64,000 nucleotides of DNA from Haematobia irritans (lineage: Eukaryota; Arthropoda; Insecta; Diptera; Muscidae). Location: the NCBI RefSeq assembly GCF_050003625.1, contig NC_134398.1, forward strand, positions 25,017,211-25,081,210. Reading direction: 5' to 3'. Of the stretch, positions 23,993 through 36,846 are shown piece after piece. The notes under the pieces are model-generated. The model saw nothing but the letters and a program-made list of their open reading frames with translations, was not told the DNA's origin and searched no databases. Position numbers and translations under genes: made by a program. Position 1 is the first letter of the stretch, and each line of letters begins with the position of its first letter.

Positions 23993-25287
23993 AAGGGTGA
24001 TACGGTCAAAATTTGGTCAAGGGAAAACGCGTGTAAATCGGTGAAATCGTTTATTTAAAAAATCAAATTAAATTTCTTTTTTAAGTTCAATTAGTATAAA
24101 ATTCAGGAAAAATATTCAGTTAGGCTTTCGCTTTTCCAAATCCGAATTGCCGGGCCTCACGCTTGACACCTGCCATCCGATGATGTACAGCCACCTTGTC
24201 CACCTTCTTCGCCGCAGAAAGCCAGTTTGCCTTGAACTGCTGCTCGTCCTTAGCAGTTTTTTTGGTCTTCTTTAGGTTCCGCTTGACAATAGCCCAGTAT
24301 TTCTCAATTGGGCGGAGCTCTGGCGTCTTGAGAGGGTTCTTGTCCTTGGGAACCACCTGCACGTTGTTGGCGGCGTACCATTCCATGGCCTTTTTACCGT
24401 AATGGCAAGATGCCAAATCCGGTCAAAACAGTACGGAACAACCGCGTTTCTTCAGGAAAGGCAGCAGACGTTTATTCAAACACTCTTTCACGTAAATTTC
24501 TTGGTTGACAGTCCCGGAAGCTATGAAAATGCTGCTTTTCAAGCCACAGGTACAGATGGCTTGCCAAACCAGATATTTCTTTGCGAACTTTGACAGTTTT
24601 ATGTGCTTGAAAATATCTGCTACCTTTCCCCTTCCTTTTGCCGTATAAAACTTCTGTCCCGGAAGCTGCTTGTAGTCGACTTTGACGTAGGTTTCGTCGT
24701 CCATTACCACGCAGTCAAACTCCGTCAGCATCGTCGTGTACAGCCTCCGGGATCGCGCTTTGGCCGTCGTATTTTGTTTATCATCGCGATTTGGAGTCAC
24801 TACCTTCTTGTAAGTCGATAGTCCGGCTCGTTTTTTGGCTCGATGCACGGTTGTAGACGATACACCCAGCTTATTTTCGGCATCTCGGAGAGAGAGGTTA
24901 GGGTTTCGCTTGAAACTACCGGCAACTCTCTTTGTCGTCTCAGCGGCTTCCGGTTTTCGATTTCCCCCCGATCCAGACATCCTGGCTGTCGACAAACGTT
25001 CCGCAAACACTTTAGTTACATTTGTAACGGTTGATTTGGCAACTTTTAGCGATTTTGCCAGCTTTGCGTACGAGTAGCTCGGATTTTCGCGATGCGCGAG
25101 CAAAATTTTGATACGCTGCTCTTGGACGGCATTTTGACAACTGAAGAGTGGATTCCAAAATCAAAATGGGAGCAACATTCTACACACACACACACCTTCA
25201 AAATGAGGGGTGTTCAGCTTTTTTAAATGCAAAATTGAAAGAAATACGTCAAATTTATATTGACCAAATTTTGACCGTATCACCCTT
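23993..25287 (-). mobile_element. Tc1/mariner element of the DD37E (ITmD37E) type, 1295 bp
   Basis: Perfect 28-bp terminal inverted repeats (23993-24020 and 25260-25287, starting AAGGGTGATACGGTC) are flanked by TA duplications. The transposase is on the minus strand. Perfect repeats and an almost open gene indicate recent activity. It sits inside a 153-bp repeat of a family I element. Confidence 0.95.
24120..25132 (-). pseudogene. DD37E mariner-type transposase with one nonsense codon and a probable early frameshift
   Basis: The transposase would bind the inverted repeats and cut and join DNA with a DDE catalytic core. The frame 25103-24120 (328 codons including the end) has N-terminal helix-turn-helix sequence (SYAKLAKSLKVAKSTVTNVT, NLSLRDAENKLGVSSTTVHR), the first catalytic Asp in VVMDDETYVK, the second in PDLASCHYG and Glu in LRPIEKYW, with 37 residues between the last two. 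A TGA at 24423-24425, just before PDLASC, is where most relatives have Trp. The only upstream ATG (25130-25132) is in another frame, yet the transposase frame reads AVQEQRIKILL from that point, suggesting a one-base loss next to the start. Confidence 0.9.
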
Positions 25288-25815
25288 TATATACAATTAT
25301 AAACCGATATGGTCATATATCAACACCACGTACCAAATTTCAACCGGATCGGATGAAATTTGCTCCTCCAAGAGGTTGCGAAGGTCGAATCTGGAAATCG
25401 GTTTATATGGGGTCTTTATATACTAACACAACATACAAAATTTCAACTGAATCCGCTGAAATTTGCTCTTCCCAGAGGCTCCGGTGGTCAAATCTGGGGA
25501 TCGGTTTATATGGGGGCTATATATAATTATGGACCTATATGAAGCAATTTCTGCATGGTTATTAGAGACCATATACTAACACCACGTACCAAATTTCAAT
25601 CAGATCGGATGAATTTTGCTCCTCCAATAGGCTCCGGTGGTCAAATCTGGGGATCGGTCTATATGGGGGCTATATATAATTATGGACCGATATGAACCAT
25701 TTTGTGCATGGGTGTTAGAGGTCATAAAATTACATCATGTACCAAATTTCAACCAGATCGGGTGACTTGTGCTCCTCCAAGAGGCTCCGGAGGTCAAATC
25801 TGGGGATCGGTTTAT

Positions 25816-25994
25816 ATTTTTTTCTGATTTAATCACGAAATCAATTGATCCAATTAATTTTTTAATTGAAATATCTTAAATCACAGAAATGATAGTATCA
25901 ATTAAAAAATTAATTGATCCAATTAAAAAATTAATTAAAAATCAATTAAAAAATTAATTGATCCAATTAAAAAATTAATTGATACTATTAATTT
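25816..25994 (+). mobile_element. AATT-rich element, first half
   Basis: Starts after GATCGGTTTATAT with TTTTTTCTGATTTAATCACG and consists of AATTGATCC/AATTAAAAAATT words with an internal TCACAGAAATGATAGTATC. It is split at AATTGATACTATTAATT by a family I element; the second half is 27675-27795. The same element, split at the same point, is at 46739-46859 and 48365-48500. Confidence 0.65.
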
Positions 25995-27674
25995 TTATAC
26001 CCTCCACCATTACATGGGGGGTATATTAACTTTGTCATTCCGTTTGTAACACATCGAAATATTGCTCTAAGACCCCATAAAGTATATATATTCTGGGTCG
26101 TGGTGAAATTCTGAGTCGATCTGAGCATGTCCGTCCGTCCGTCCGTCCGTCTGTTGAAATCACGCTAACTTTCGAAAGAAACAAGCTATCGACTTGAAAC
26201 TTGGCACAAGTAGTTGTTATTGATGAAGGTCGGATGGTATTGCAAATGGGCCATATTGGTCCACTTTTACGTATAGCCCCCATATAAACGGACCCCCAAA
26301 TTTGGCTTGCGAGGCCTCTAAGAGAAGCAAATTTCATCCGATCCGGCTGAAATTTGGTACATGGTGTTAGTATATGGTCTTTAACAACCGTGCAAAAATT
26401 GGTCCACACCGGTCCATAATTATATATATCACCCATATAAACCGAACCCCCGATTTGGCTTGCGAGGCCTCTAAAAGAAGCAAATTTCATCCGATCCGTC
26501 TGAAATTTGGTACATGGTGCTAGTATATGGTCTCTAATATCCATGCAAAAATTGGTCCACACCGGTCCATAATTATATATAGCCCCCATATAAACCGATC
26601 CCCCGATTTGGCTTGCGAGGCCTCTAAAAGAAGCAAATTTCATCCGATCCGGCTGAAATTTGGTACATGGTGCTAGTATACGGTCTCTAACAACCATGCA
26701 AAAATTGGTCCACATCGGTCCATGTCCCCATATAAACCGATTACCAGATTTGACCTCCGGAGCCTCTTGGAAGACCAAAATTCATCTGATTCAGTTGAAA
26801 TTTGGTACGTGGTGTTAATATATGACCCCAAACTCGCATGCAAAAATTGGTCGAAATCGGTCCATAATTATATATAGCCCCCATATAAACCGATCCCCAG
26901 ATTTGACCTCCGGAGCCCCTTGGAAGAGCAAAATTCATCCGATTCGGTTTAAATTTGGTACGTGATGTTAATATATGATATCCAACAACCATGCAGGAAT
27001 TGGTTCATATCAGTCCATAATTATATATGACACCCATATAAACCGATCCCCAGATTTGACCTCCGGTGCCTTTTGGAGAAGCAAAATTCATCCGATCCGC
27101 TTGAAATTTTGTACGTGGTGGTAGTATATGATGTTTAACAACCATGCCAAAAGTGGTCCATATCAGTCCATAATCATATATAGCCCCCATATAAACCGAT
27201 CCCGAGATTTGATTTTGGAGCCACTTGGAGGAGCAAATTTCATCCGAGTCAGTTGAAATTTGGTACATTGTGCTAGTATATGGCCGTTAACAACCATGCC
27301 TAACTAGGCCCATTTCGGTCTATAGTTATATATAGCCCTCAGATAAATCGATGCCCAATCACACAAAAATTGGTCCATATGAATAATTGTATATAGCCCC
27401 CATATAAGCGACTCCCATATTTCAATTCTGGCTCCCTACGTACCGTGCTAAAGTCCATATCGATTCATAATTATTTGTAGACTTACCTACACATACTTTT
27501 TTGTCTAATGTATACCACGTATGGACTAACTCACAATTTAGAAAACGATTTAAGATACCACAACCCAAGTAATTCGATTGTGGATGACAGTCTTTCGTAG
27601 AAGCTTCTACGCAATCCATGGTGGAGGGTACATAAGATTCGGCCTGGCCGAACTTACGGCCGTTTATACTTGTT
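25995..27674 (-). mobile_element. Family I mini-me-like element, both ends present, no 29-bp module
   Basis: The 3' hairpin TATACCCTCCACCATTACAT is at the left, then the conserved TTCTGGGTCGTGGTGAAATT and (GTCC)n at about 26129-26152. About eight 153-bp repeats follow, then the 5' block (CAACCCAAGTAATTCGATTG) and palindrome TTCGGCCTGGCCGAA at about 27641-27655, ending TATACTTGTT. It is inserted in the AATT-rich element. The long minus frame 26035-26778 is a translation of the 153-bp repeats. Confidence 0.88.
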
Positions 27675-27795
27675 GTGATTGTTTTCTGTTTCAATTAAAA
27701 AATTTGTTAAATAAATTATATTTTTAATTGAATATTTTTTAAAACTAATTTAAGAATTGAATTGGAAAAATTTTTGTGAATTTTTTTTTTTTGTG
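27675..27795 (+). mobile_element. AATT-rich element, second half
   Basis: GTGATTGTTTTCTGTTTCAA then AATTAAAA-rich sequence ending in a T run and GTGTATAATTATGCACC, where the 153-bp repeat resumes. It is the partner of 25816-25994. Confidence 0.6.
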
Positions 27796-28187
27796 TATAA
27801 TTATGCACCATTATGGACCATTTTTTGCATGATTGTTGCAGACCATATACTAAAGTACCAAATTTCAACCAGATCGGATGAAATTTGCTTTTCTAAGCGG
27901 CTCCGTAAGCCAAATCCGGGGGTCCGTTTATATGTGTAAAAGTGGTCCGATATGGCCCATTTGCAATACCATCCGACCTACATCAATAAGAACTACTTGT
28001 GCCAAGTTTCAAGTCGATATCATGTTTCGTTCGGAAGTTAGCGTGATTTCTACAGACGGTCGGACATCGCTAGATCGACTCAGAATTTCACCAAGACCCA
28101 AAATATATATACTTTATGGGATCTTAGACCAATATTTCGATGTGTTATGACAAAGTTAATATACCCTCCCATCCTATGGTGGAGGTT

Positions 28188-29119
28188 ATACAAATCGGGC
28201 AATGCATATATATCGGAGCTATATCTAAATCTGGACTGATTTGCATGACTTTTCGCACACATAGTTAGTACTATATAAGATTAGAGTAAGCCACTTTTGA
28301 GAAAGATCGTGTTATAAACAAAGGTTTTACGGCCAAATTTGGCAAATGGAGAGGTATATCTAAATCTGAACCGATTTCGATGAACTTTTGCAGACTGGAA
28401 TGGTGGTGAGTTATATTGTTCGGTACTTACAAATGTGCTGCGTGACAAAATCGGGCGATACACATATATATGTGAACTACATCTTAATTTGATCGTATTT
28501 CTTCAAATTTAGTAGCATTCGTCTTTGTGACCAAAATCATCACATACCAAATTTCATCAAAATCGGTTAATAATAGCTACCGGAATATTGCGAACAATAA
28601 ATCATAGACAGACGTGATTGATTATGATTCGATCGGTATATATTTTATTGGGTCTAAAATCAATATTTCTGGTAGGCAAATTTTTTGGCAGATCAAAGCT
28701 ACTATACCCATGTTTGAGTAAATAAGTTTTTTATGGCCAAATTGGGGAAAAATCTGGCGATACCAAATTTGACGACGATCGGTTAGTAAAAAAGTGCAAT
28801 GTGACCCAATTTTTCGAAATCGGGCGATACATATATTTGAGAGCTTTATCTAAAGTTGATCCGATTTCTTCCAAATTTCATCCTTGTATACAAAAAACAC
28901 CCTGTACCAAATTTCATCAAATAATTGCGGGCGGATTTCTGTGAACAAAAAATACATGGACAGACGGACGGACGGACACCAAGGGCTAGATCGACTCACC
29001 AGATGATTCTGAGTCGATCGATATATATTTTATGGGGTCTAAAATCAATATGTCTGTTAAGCACATTATGTTATTTGGCAAAGTTATTATACCCTGACCA
29101 CTATGTGGTTTGGGGTATA
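28188..29119 (+). mobile_element. Family III mini-me-like element, 5' truncated
   Basis: Body repeats with AAATCGGGC and CTAAATCTGAACCGATTTCG, a (GGAC)n tract at about 28962-28978, the core GATTCTGAGTCGATCGATAT, and the hairpin TATACCCTGACCACTATGTG...GGGTATA ending at about 29119. The left boundary abuts the family I 3' end. An internal half-duplicated tail near 28600-28700 suggests two overlapping copies. Confidence 0.75.
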
Positions 29120-29849
29120 AATACGCCTCACAAGGGTAAAGATGACAAATATGTGTCCCCGTTTATAAGGAGGATATATCTGTATCTTACAAACAAACTT
29201 GAGCTCATAATTTTTGCTATTGCTTCTACGAAAAACATATTTACACCTTAAACAGGAACCAACTACTATGTAATTTTAATGATTCATTTATTATCACCCA
29301 ACAATATTCACCAAGTAACGTTGCCGGATATACTATCGTTGCAAAAATTTTGGAAAGAAATTTCAAAATAAACGCATCATACACCTGAGGCATCACTACA
29401 TTCTCTCTACAATAAAAGCCTTGGGCTTGGAGCTGTCCTGAAAATGTTGAGATTCATAGCAAAGACCTGCCATTGTTGCCATCATATGCAACAATGTGGC
29501 AGCGGATCATAATAGTAGAGAAAGATGCCACCATACAAAAAAAAAAAAAACAAAAACGAACAAAAATACATCATGTGCAACAGGAGATACATTAAAGCAT
29601 GTTGCACCCATAAATTCTGATGGTGTCAGTGTGTGACGAACGAACAACCCAGCAGCAGAGAAGATGCCCCTTACAGGGCCTGCAAAATCAGTAGCCAAGA
29701 TTTTGCAGTCGTTGTGGCCTCTTTATCCCACTGCAATATAGGGTATCAGACCCATATTGGTCTGATCACCATCAAGTATATGCTCTTGGACGTGGTGAAA
29801 TTTTAAGTAGATGTGTAATTTTTGAACTTTTAAGTAGAAATATCATCTT
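29120..29849. other. Unassigned spacer
   Basis: Mixed-composition sequence with no recognised gene. 29787-29810 (CTCTTGGACGTGGTGAAATT) resembles the conserved 3' core of family I and may be an old fragment. Confidence 0.45.
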
Positions 29850-32800
29850 GACAACATTTTCTATAGAAATTAAATTTTAACAAAATTTTCTATAGAAATT
29901 AAATTTTGACAAAATTTTCTATAGAAATCAAATTTTAACAAAATTTTCTTTAGAAATACAATTTTGGTTAAATTTTTCTATGGAAATAAAAATTTTACAA
30001 AATTTTCTATAGAAATAAAATTTTGACAAAATTTTCTATAGAAATAAAATTTTGACATAATTTTCTATAGAAATAAAATTTTGCAAACATTTTCTATAGA
30101 AATAAAATTTTGGTTAAAATTTTCTATAGAAATAAAATTTTTACAAAATTTTCTATAGAAATAAAATTTTTACAAAATTTTCTATAGAAATAAAATTTTG
30201 ACAAAATTTTCCAAAGAAATTAAATTTTGACAAAATTTTCAATAGAAATAAAATTTTGATAACATTTTCTATTGAAATAAAATTTTGATAACATTTTCTA
30301 TAGAAATAAAATTTTGCCACATTTTCTATAGAAATAAATTTTTGACAAAATTTTCTATAGATATAAAATTTTGCAAACATTTTCTATAGAAATAAAATTT
30401 TGGTTAAAATTTTCTATAGAAATAAAATTTTGACAAAATTTTCTATAGAAATCAAATTTTAACACAATTTTCTTTAGAAATAAAATTTTAACAAAATTTT
30501 CTATAGAAATAAAATTTTGACAAAATTTTCTATAGAAATAAAATTTTTACAAAATTTTCTATAGAAATAAATTTTTGACAAAATTTTCTATAGATATAAA
30601 ATTTTGCAAACATTTTCTATAGAAATAAAATTTTGGTTAAAATTTTCTATAGAAATAAAATTTTGATTAAAATTTTCTCTAGAAATAAAATTTGTACAAA
30701 ATTTTCTATAGAAATAAAATTTTGACAAAATTTTCAATAGAAATAAAATATTAACAAAATTTTCTTTAGAAATAAAATGTTAACAAAATTTTCTTTAGAA
30801 ATAAAATTTTAACAAAATTTTCAATAGAAATACAATTTTGGTTAAATTTTTCTATGGAAATAAAATTTTTACAAAATTTTCTATAGAAATACAATTTTGA
30901 CAAAATTTTCTATAGAAATACAATTTTGACAAAATTTTCTATAGAAATAAAATTTTGACAAAATTTTCAATAGGAATAAAATTTTGGTTAAAATTTTCTA
31001 TAGAAATCAAATTTTTACAAAATTTCCTATAGAAATAAAATTTTGACAAAATTTTCCATTGAAATTAAATTTTGACAAAATTTTCAATAGAAATAAATTT
31101 TTGACATAATTTTCTATAGAAATAAAATTTTGATAACATTTTCTATTGAAATAAAATTTTGCCAAAATTTTGACAAAATTTTCTATAGAAAAAAATATTT
31201 GACAAAATTTTCTATAAAAATACGATTTTGCCGAAATTTTCTATAAAAATAAAATTTTGACAAAATTTTCTATAGAAATAAAATTTTCTATAGAAATAAC
31301 ATTTTGACAAAATTTACTATAGAAATAAAATTTTGACATAATTTTCTATAGAAATAAAACTTTGACAAAATTTTCGTTAGAAATAACATTTTGTTAAGAT
31401 TTTCTATAAAAATAAAATTTTTACAAAATTTTCTATAGAAATTTTGACAAACATTTTTTTTAGATTTTTTGACAAATCTATTGAAATCTATTTTCTAGTG
31501 AAATAAAATTTTCCAAAAATTTTGTTTAGAAATAAAATTTTGCAAACATTTTCTATAGAAATACAATTTTGGTTAAATTTTTCTATGGAAATAAAATTTT
31601 TACAAAATTTTCCATAGAAATTAAATGACAAAATTTTCCATAGAAATTAAATTTGGACAAAATTTTCTATAGAAATCAAATTTTAACAAAATTTTCTTTA
31701 GAAATAAAATTTTAACACAATTTTCTATAGAAATACAATTTTGGTTAAATTTTTCTATGGAGATAAAATTTTTACAAAATTTTCCATAGAAATTAAATGA
31801 CAAAATTTTCCATAGAAATTAAATTTGGACAAAATTTTCTATAGAAATAAAATTTTAACAAAATTTTCTTTAGAAATAAAATTTTTACAAAATTTTCTAT
31901 AGAAATAAAATTTTGGTTAACTTTTTCTATGGAAATAAAATTTTTACAAAATTTTCTATAGAAATAAAATTTTGACAAAATTTTCTATAGATATAAAATT
32001 TTGCAAACATTTTCTATAGAAATAAAATTTTGGTTAAAATTTTCTATAGAAATAAAATTTTGATTAAAATTTTCTCTAGAAATAAAATTTGTACAAAATT
32101 TTCTATAGAAATAAAATTTTGACAAAATTTTCCATAGAAATTAAATTTTGACAAAATTTTCAATAGAAATAAAATTTTGATAACATTTTGTATTGAAATA
32201 AAATTTTGATAACATTTTCGATAGAAATAAAATTTTGCCAAAATTTTCTATAGAAATAAATTTTTGAATTTTTTTTTTTTTTTTTTAAATAAAATTTTTA
32301 CAAAATTTTCTATAGAAATAAAATTTTGAAAAAATTTTCTATAGAAATCAAATTTTAACAAAATTTTCTTTAGAAATAAAATTTTAACAAAATTTTCAAT
32401 AGAAATACAATTTTGGTTAAATTTTTCTATGGAAATAAAATTTTTACAAATTTTTCTATAGAAATAAAATCTTGACAGAATTTTCTATAGAAATAAATAT
32501 CTGACAAAATTTTCTATAAAAATAAAATTTTGAAAAAAATTTCTATAGAAATAAAACTTAGACAAAATTTCCTTTAGAAATAACATTTGTTAAGATTTTC
32601 TATATAAATAAAATTTTTACAAAATTTTCTATAGAAATACGATTTTGACAAAATTTTCTATAGAAATAAAATCTTGACAAACTTTTCTATAGAAATAAAA
32701 TTTTGCAAAATTTTCTAAAGAAATAAAATTTTGACAAAAATTTTCTATAAAAATAATTTTTTTCAAAAGTTTTCTATAAAATAAAATTTAAATTTTTCAA

Positions 32801-33160
32801 AAATTTTATTCAAAAATAAAGGGATACAGAAATATTCTATAGAAATGAAATTTTGACAAACTTTTCTATAGAAATTAAATTTTGCAAACATTTTCTAAAG
32901 AAATGAACATTTTCAGAAACTTTCTATAGAAATAAAATTTTGCCAACTTTTCTATAGAACAAAATTTTGACAAAGTTTACTATAGAAATAAAATTTTGCA
33001 AAAATGTTCTTTAGAAATAAAATTTTTCCAAACATTTTTATATAAATAAAATTTCGACAAAAATTTTCTATAGAAGTAATATTTTGCAAAAGTTTTCTAT
33101 AAAAATAAAATTTTGATAAAATTGAAATATTGACAAAATTTTCTATGGAAATAAAATATG
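29850..33160 (+). repeat. Large 29-bp minisatellite array (~110 copies)
   Basis: Tandem units of TTTTGACAAAATTTTC plus TATAGAAATAAAA with recurrent variants (TTTTGGTTAAA, TTTTGATAACA, TTTTAACAAAATTTTCTTTAG). Blocks of several variants recur in the same order, for example around 31580-31720 and 31760-31900, pointing to duplication of multi-unit segments. No family I ends flank it closely. Confidence 0.95.
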
Positions 33161-33925
33161 CCCGTATGTGGGGACATCTGCTTGAAACTTAGCCCAAAGA
33201 ATTGTCATGATTATAGATTGGCAGATATTACAAGTGTAGGTGGTGGTGGGATAGCTCCCATATAGACCGACCGACTGTCCAAAATTTTACTTCCTCAGCA
33301 TTCTGTAGGCTAAATAGGGCTAACGAATGAGACATAATTTTGAGGGTACTCATCGAATCCGCCGCTGGAAGTATACCTGTTCATTTGTGTAGTAGTAAAG
33401 TGAAGCCTCTCTTCATGAAAACATGCAAGCACACACCAACCTATCTACATTTCCCAGCTCACACATATTAGCAGAAGGTGCAAATATGGCCTTTGTTATT
33501 CTTTTGTGTTTGTTTATCTATGGATTTCCGTTTCCGTTTATTCATACATGGAGGTTTTACTTGGCACAATGCTTTCGTTTATGACTGTATGGCAATAAAA
33601 CACTTTGTTTAACACTTAAACACTACGTCCCATATAACCCGACAAATATATCCTTCTTTCAAATACACACACACACTCATACACATCATGCACACTATCA
33701 CCTTTGCAAAGACACATAAACATCTGCATGCAATGAGTGCAAAGGGGAAATTAACAGAGCTATATTTATAGCCAATGTATGGGGTTTTAAACAACACGAC
33801 TTTTGCAAAAGGCCTTCGTTTTTGATAATAACCTCTGATGTTAAAATGGGTCTGATAAAACAGAAAATTATAAAAAAAATAAATTGCAAATATGAAAAAC
33901 TACAAAAAAAAACTAATGAGTAAAG
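33161..33925. other. Unassigned spacer with traces of old mini-me-like sequence
   Basis: 33170-33340 has words resembling family bodies (GGATAGCTCCCATATAGACC). The rest, including a short CA-rich stretch at 33664-33686, is unassigned. No convincing coding frame was seen. Confidence 0.4.
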
Positions 33926-34276
33926 TAGACAGTCGGGCGGGGATGACTATATTCTACCCTAAACCATCCCTACTGAATTAGTAAACAAACACATTTCGAT
34001 GAAATTTTACAGTCTTCGAGATTAAAACGATTACAATGTGCCAAATTTGATGACGATTGGTTAGAAGAAAAGCGCGAAATCGTGTTTAGGTTTTTGTGTC
34101 CAAAACGCATAATTGTGACCGGAACCCAGTGAAAAATAAATACATGGACAGACGGACGGACACCAAGCGATATATATTTTATGGGGTCTAAAATCAATAT
34201 TTCTGGTAGGCACTTGTTTTTGGCAGATCAAAGTTATAATATAGTTATAACTACTATCTGGTTTAGGGTATAAAAA
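33926..34276 (+). mobile_element. Very short family III element, ~350 bp, both ends present
   Basis: The 5' palindrome AGTCGGGCGGGGATGACT with ATTCTACCCTAAACCAT starts it. A minimal body (CCAAATTTGATGACGATTGG) follows, then a GGACAGACGGACGGAC tract, the core GATATATATTTTATGGGGTC and an end TGGTTTAGGGTATAAAAAG. It shows the minimum architecture of these elements: two ends, one body unit and one tetranucleotide tract. Confidence 0.78.
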
Positions 34277-34753
34277 GTAAGAATTAGCAATTCCTTATGA
34301 TATAATAAACATTAACCCTTTCGCTACCGAAATAAACCTAATATTAAAAGCTTTAATTTTTCTTCTGTTTTTACTTGTACTAACAGCATGTAGAACAAAA
34401 ATTGCCACTTTGAAAACTACCTCAATTACTTCAAGAGATATATGAGCTTATTCTGAGAACTTGATTCTTGAATTGTGACCAAATGGCCTTACGAAAATAA
34501 GCGCTATTTGGCCTATAATATCCTGCAAAGTGTGAGAACAAATACAAACAAGTATATACGGCCGTAAGTTCGGCCAGGCCGAAGCTTATGTACCCTCCAT
34601 CATGGATTGCGTAGAAACTTCTTCTAAACACTGCCATCCACAATCGAATTACTTAAGTTGCGGTAACGCTTGCCGATGGCAAGGTATCTTAAAACCTCCT
34701 AACACCATCTTCTAAATTGTATGTAAGTCCATACGTGGTATATATTAAATCAA

Positions 34754-34956
34754 ACAAGTATATACGGCCGTAAGTTCGGCCAGGCCGAAGCTTATGTACC
34801 CTCCACCATGGATTGCGTAGAAACTTCTACTGAAGACTGTCATCCACAATCGAATTACTTGGGTTGCGGTAACACCTGCCGATGGCAAGGTATCTTAAAA
34901 CTTCCTAACACCGTAATATATACCACATAGTCCATACATGGTATGTATTAAACTAA
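34754..34956 (+). mobile_element. Family I element B, 5' end only
   Basis: ACAAGTATATACGGCCGTAA, palindrome, then 5' block with CTAACACCGTAATATATACC, as in the copy at 58465. It stops after about 200 bp where element C begins with the same terminus. No matching 3' half is found. Confidence 0.78.
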
Positions 34957-36846
34957 ACAAGTATATACGGCCGTAAGTTCGGCCAGGCCGAATCTTATGT
35001 ACCCTCCACCATGGATTGCGTAGGAACTTCTACTAAAGGCTGTCATCCACAATCGAATTACTTGGGTTGCGATAACACTTGCCGATGGCAAGGTATCGTA
35101 AAACTTTTTAACACTGTCTTCTAAATTGTAAGTTAGTCCATAAGGGGTATATATTAAACAAAAAAAAGGCCGATTAAACACGTATATAATTCAGTTTGAC
35201 AAAATTTTCTATAGAAATAAAATTTTGACAACATTTTCTATAGAAATAAAAACTTGACAAAATTTTCTATAGAAATAAAATGTCGACAAAATTTTCTATG
35301 GAAGTAAAATGTTGACAAAATTTTCTATAGCAATAAAATTTTGACAAAATTTTCTATAGAAATAAAATGTTGACAAAATTTTCTATAGAAATAAAATGTT
35401 GACAAAATGTTCTATAGAAATAAAATGTTGACAAAATTGTCTATAGAAATAAAATGTTGACAAAATTTTCTACAGAAATAAATTTTTTACAAAATTTTCT
35501 ATAGAAATAAAATTTTGACAAAATTTTCTATGGAAATAAAATGTTGACAAACATTGCTATAGAAATAAACTTTTTACAAAACTTTCTATAGAAATGAAAT
35601 TTTGACAAAACTTTCTATAGTAATAAAATTTGACAATTTTTACATGGCTGTTAGAGGCCATATACTAACGAAATGTACCAAATTTCAACCGCATCGGATG
35701 ACTTTTGCTCCACCAAGAGGCTCCGGAGGTCAAATCTGGGGATCGGTTTATATGGGAGCTATATATAATTATGGACCGATATGGACCAATTTTTGCATGG
35801 TTGTTAGAGACCATATACTTACACCACGTACTAAATTTCAATTGGATCGGATGAATTTTGCTCATCCAAGAGGCTCCAGAGTTCAAATCTGGGGATCGGT
35901 TTATATGGGAGCTATATATAATTATGGACCGATATGGACCAATTTTTGCATGCTTGTTAGAGACCGTATACTAACATCAGGTACCCAATTTCAAACGGAT
36001 CGGATGAATTTTGCCCCTCCAAGAGGCTCCGGAGGTCAAATCTGGGGGTCGGTTTATATGGGAGCTATATATAATTATTGACCGATATGGACCAGTTTTT
36101 GCATGGTTGTTAGATACCATATACTAACACCACGTACCAAATTTCAATCGGGTAGGATGAAGTTTGCTCCTCCAAGAGGCTCCGGAGGTCAAATCTGGGG
36201 ATCGGTTTATATGGGAGCTATATATATTTATGGACCGATATGGACCAATTTTTGCATGGTCGTTAGAGACCGTATACTAACATCAGGTACCAAATTTCAA
36301 CCGGATCGGATGAATTTTGCCCCTCCAAGAGGCTCCGGAGGTCAAATCTGGGGATCGGTTTTTATGGGGGCTATATATAATTATGGACCGATATGGACCA
36401 ATTTTTGCATGGTTGTTAGAGACCGTAACTTAGACCACGTACCAAATTTCAACCGGATCGGATGAATTTTGCTGCTCCGGAAGGCTCCGCAAGCCAAATT
36501 TGGGGATCGGTTTATATGGGGGCTATACGTAAACGTGGGCCGATATGGCCCATTTTCAATACCATCCGACCTACATCAATAACAACTACTTGTGCCAAGT
36601 TTCAAGTCGATAGCTAGTTTCGTTCGGAAGTTAGCGTGATTTCCACAGACGGACGGACAGCCGGACAGCCGGACAGACGGACAGACGGACAGACGGACGG
36701 ACGGACGGACATGCTTAGATCGACTCAGAATTTCACCACGACCCAGAATATATATACTTTATGGGGTCTTAGAGCAATATTTCGATGTGTTACAAACGGA
36801 ATGACAAAGTTAATATACCCCCATCCTATGGTGGAGGGTATAAAAA
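34957..36846 (+). mobile_element. Family I element C, complete
   Basis: The 5' terminus and palindrome are followed by the 5' block (AAGGCTGTCATCCACAATCG) and TACGTATATAATTCAGTTTG-like sequence. The 29-bp module is at about 35195-35640 and the 153-bp repeats at about 35640-36500. A long (ACGG/ACAG/CCGG)n tract is at about 36645-36712, and the hairpin CATCCTATGGTGGAGGGTAT ends at about 36846. It is closely related to the minus-strand copy 52150-54521. Confidence 0.9.
35640..36500 (+). repeat. 153-bp tandem repeats of element C
   Basis: The word CAAATCTGGG starts at 35731, 35884, 36037, 36190 and 36343, an exact spacing of 153 bp. The unit contains GATCGGTTTATATGGGAGCT, AATTATGGACCGATATGGAC and TTAGAGACCATATACTAACA. 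The frame stays open through it and gives a 51-residue peptide repeat. Confidence 0.97.

Larger units (their letters stand above)
23731..28187 (+). mobile_element. Family I element expanded by nested insertions
   Basis: The 5' end AACAAGTACTTACGGCCGTA is followed by a shortened 5' block. The body is interrupted at 23993-25287 by a mariner. It resumes with 153-bp repeats at 25288-25815, is interrupted again by an AATT-rich element (25816-27795, itself split by a minus-strand family I copy), and resumes at 27796. The end is the family I 3' tail: GACGGTCGGACATCG, ATCGACTCAGAATTTCACCA and hairpin CATCCTATGGTGGAGG at about 28165-28187. Order of events is clear from the nesting. Confidence 0.8.

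Noticed and set aside
24196..25077. Plus-strand open frames over the mariner
   Set aside because: Antisense shadows of the transposase, whose motifs are on the minus strand.
29850..33160. CRISPR array considered because of short regularly spaced repeats
   Set aside because: The units are contiguous 29-bp tandem repeats without unique spacers, and the DNA is from a eukaryote.
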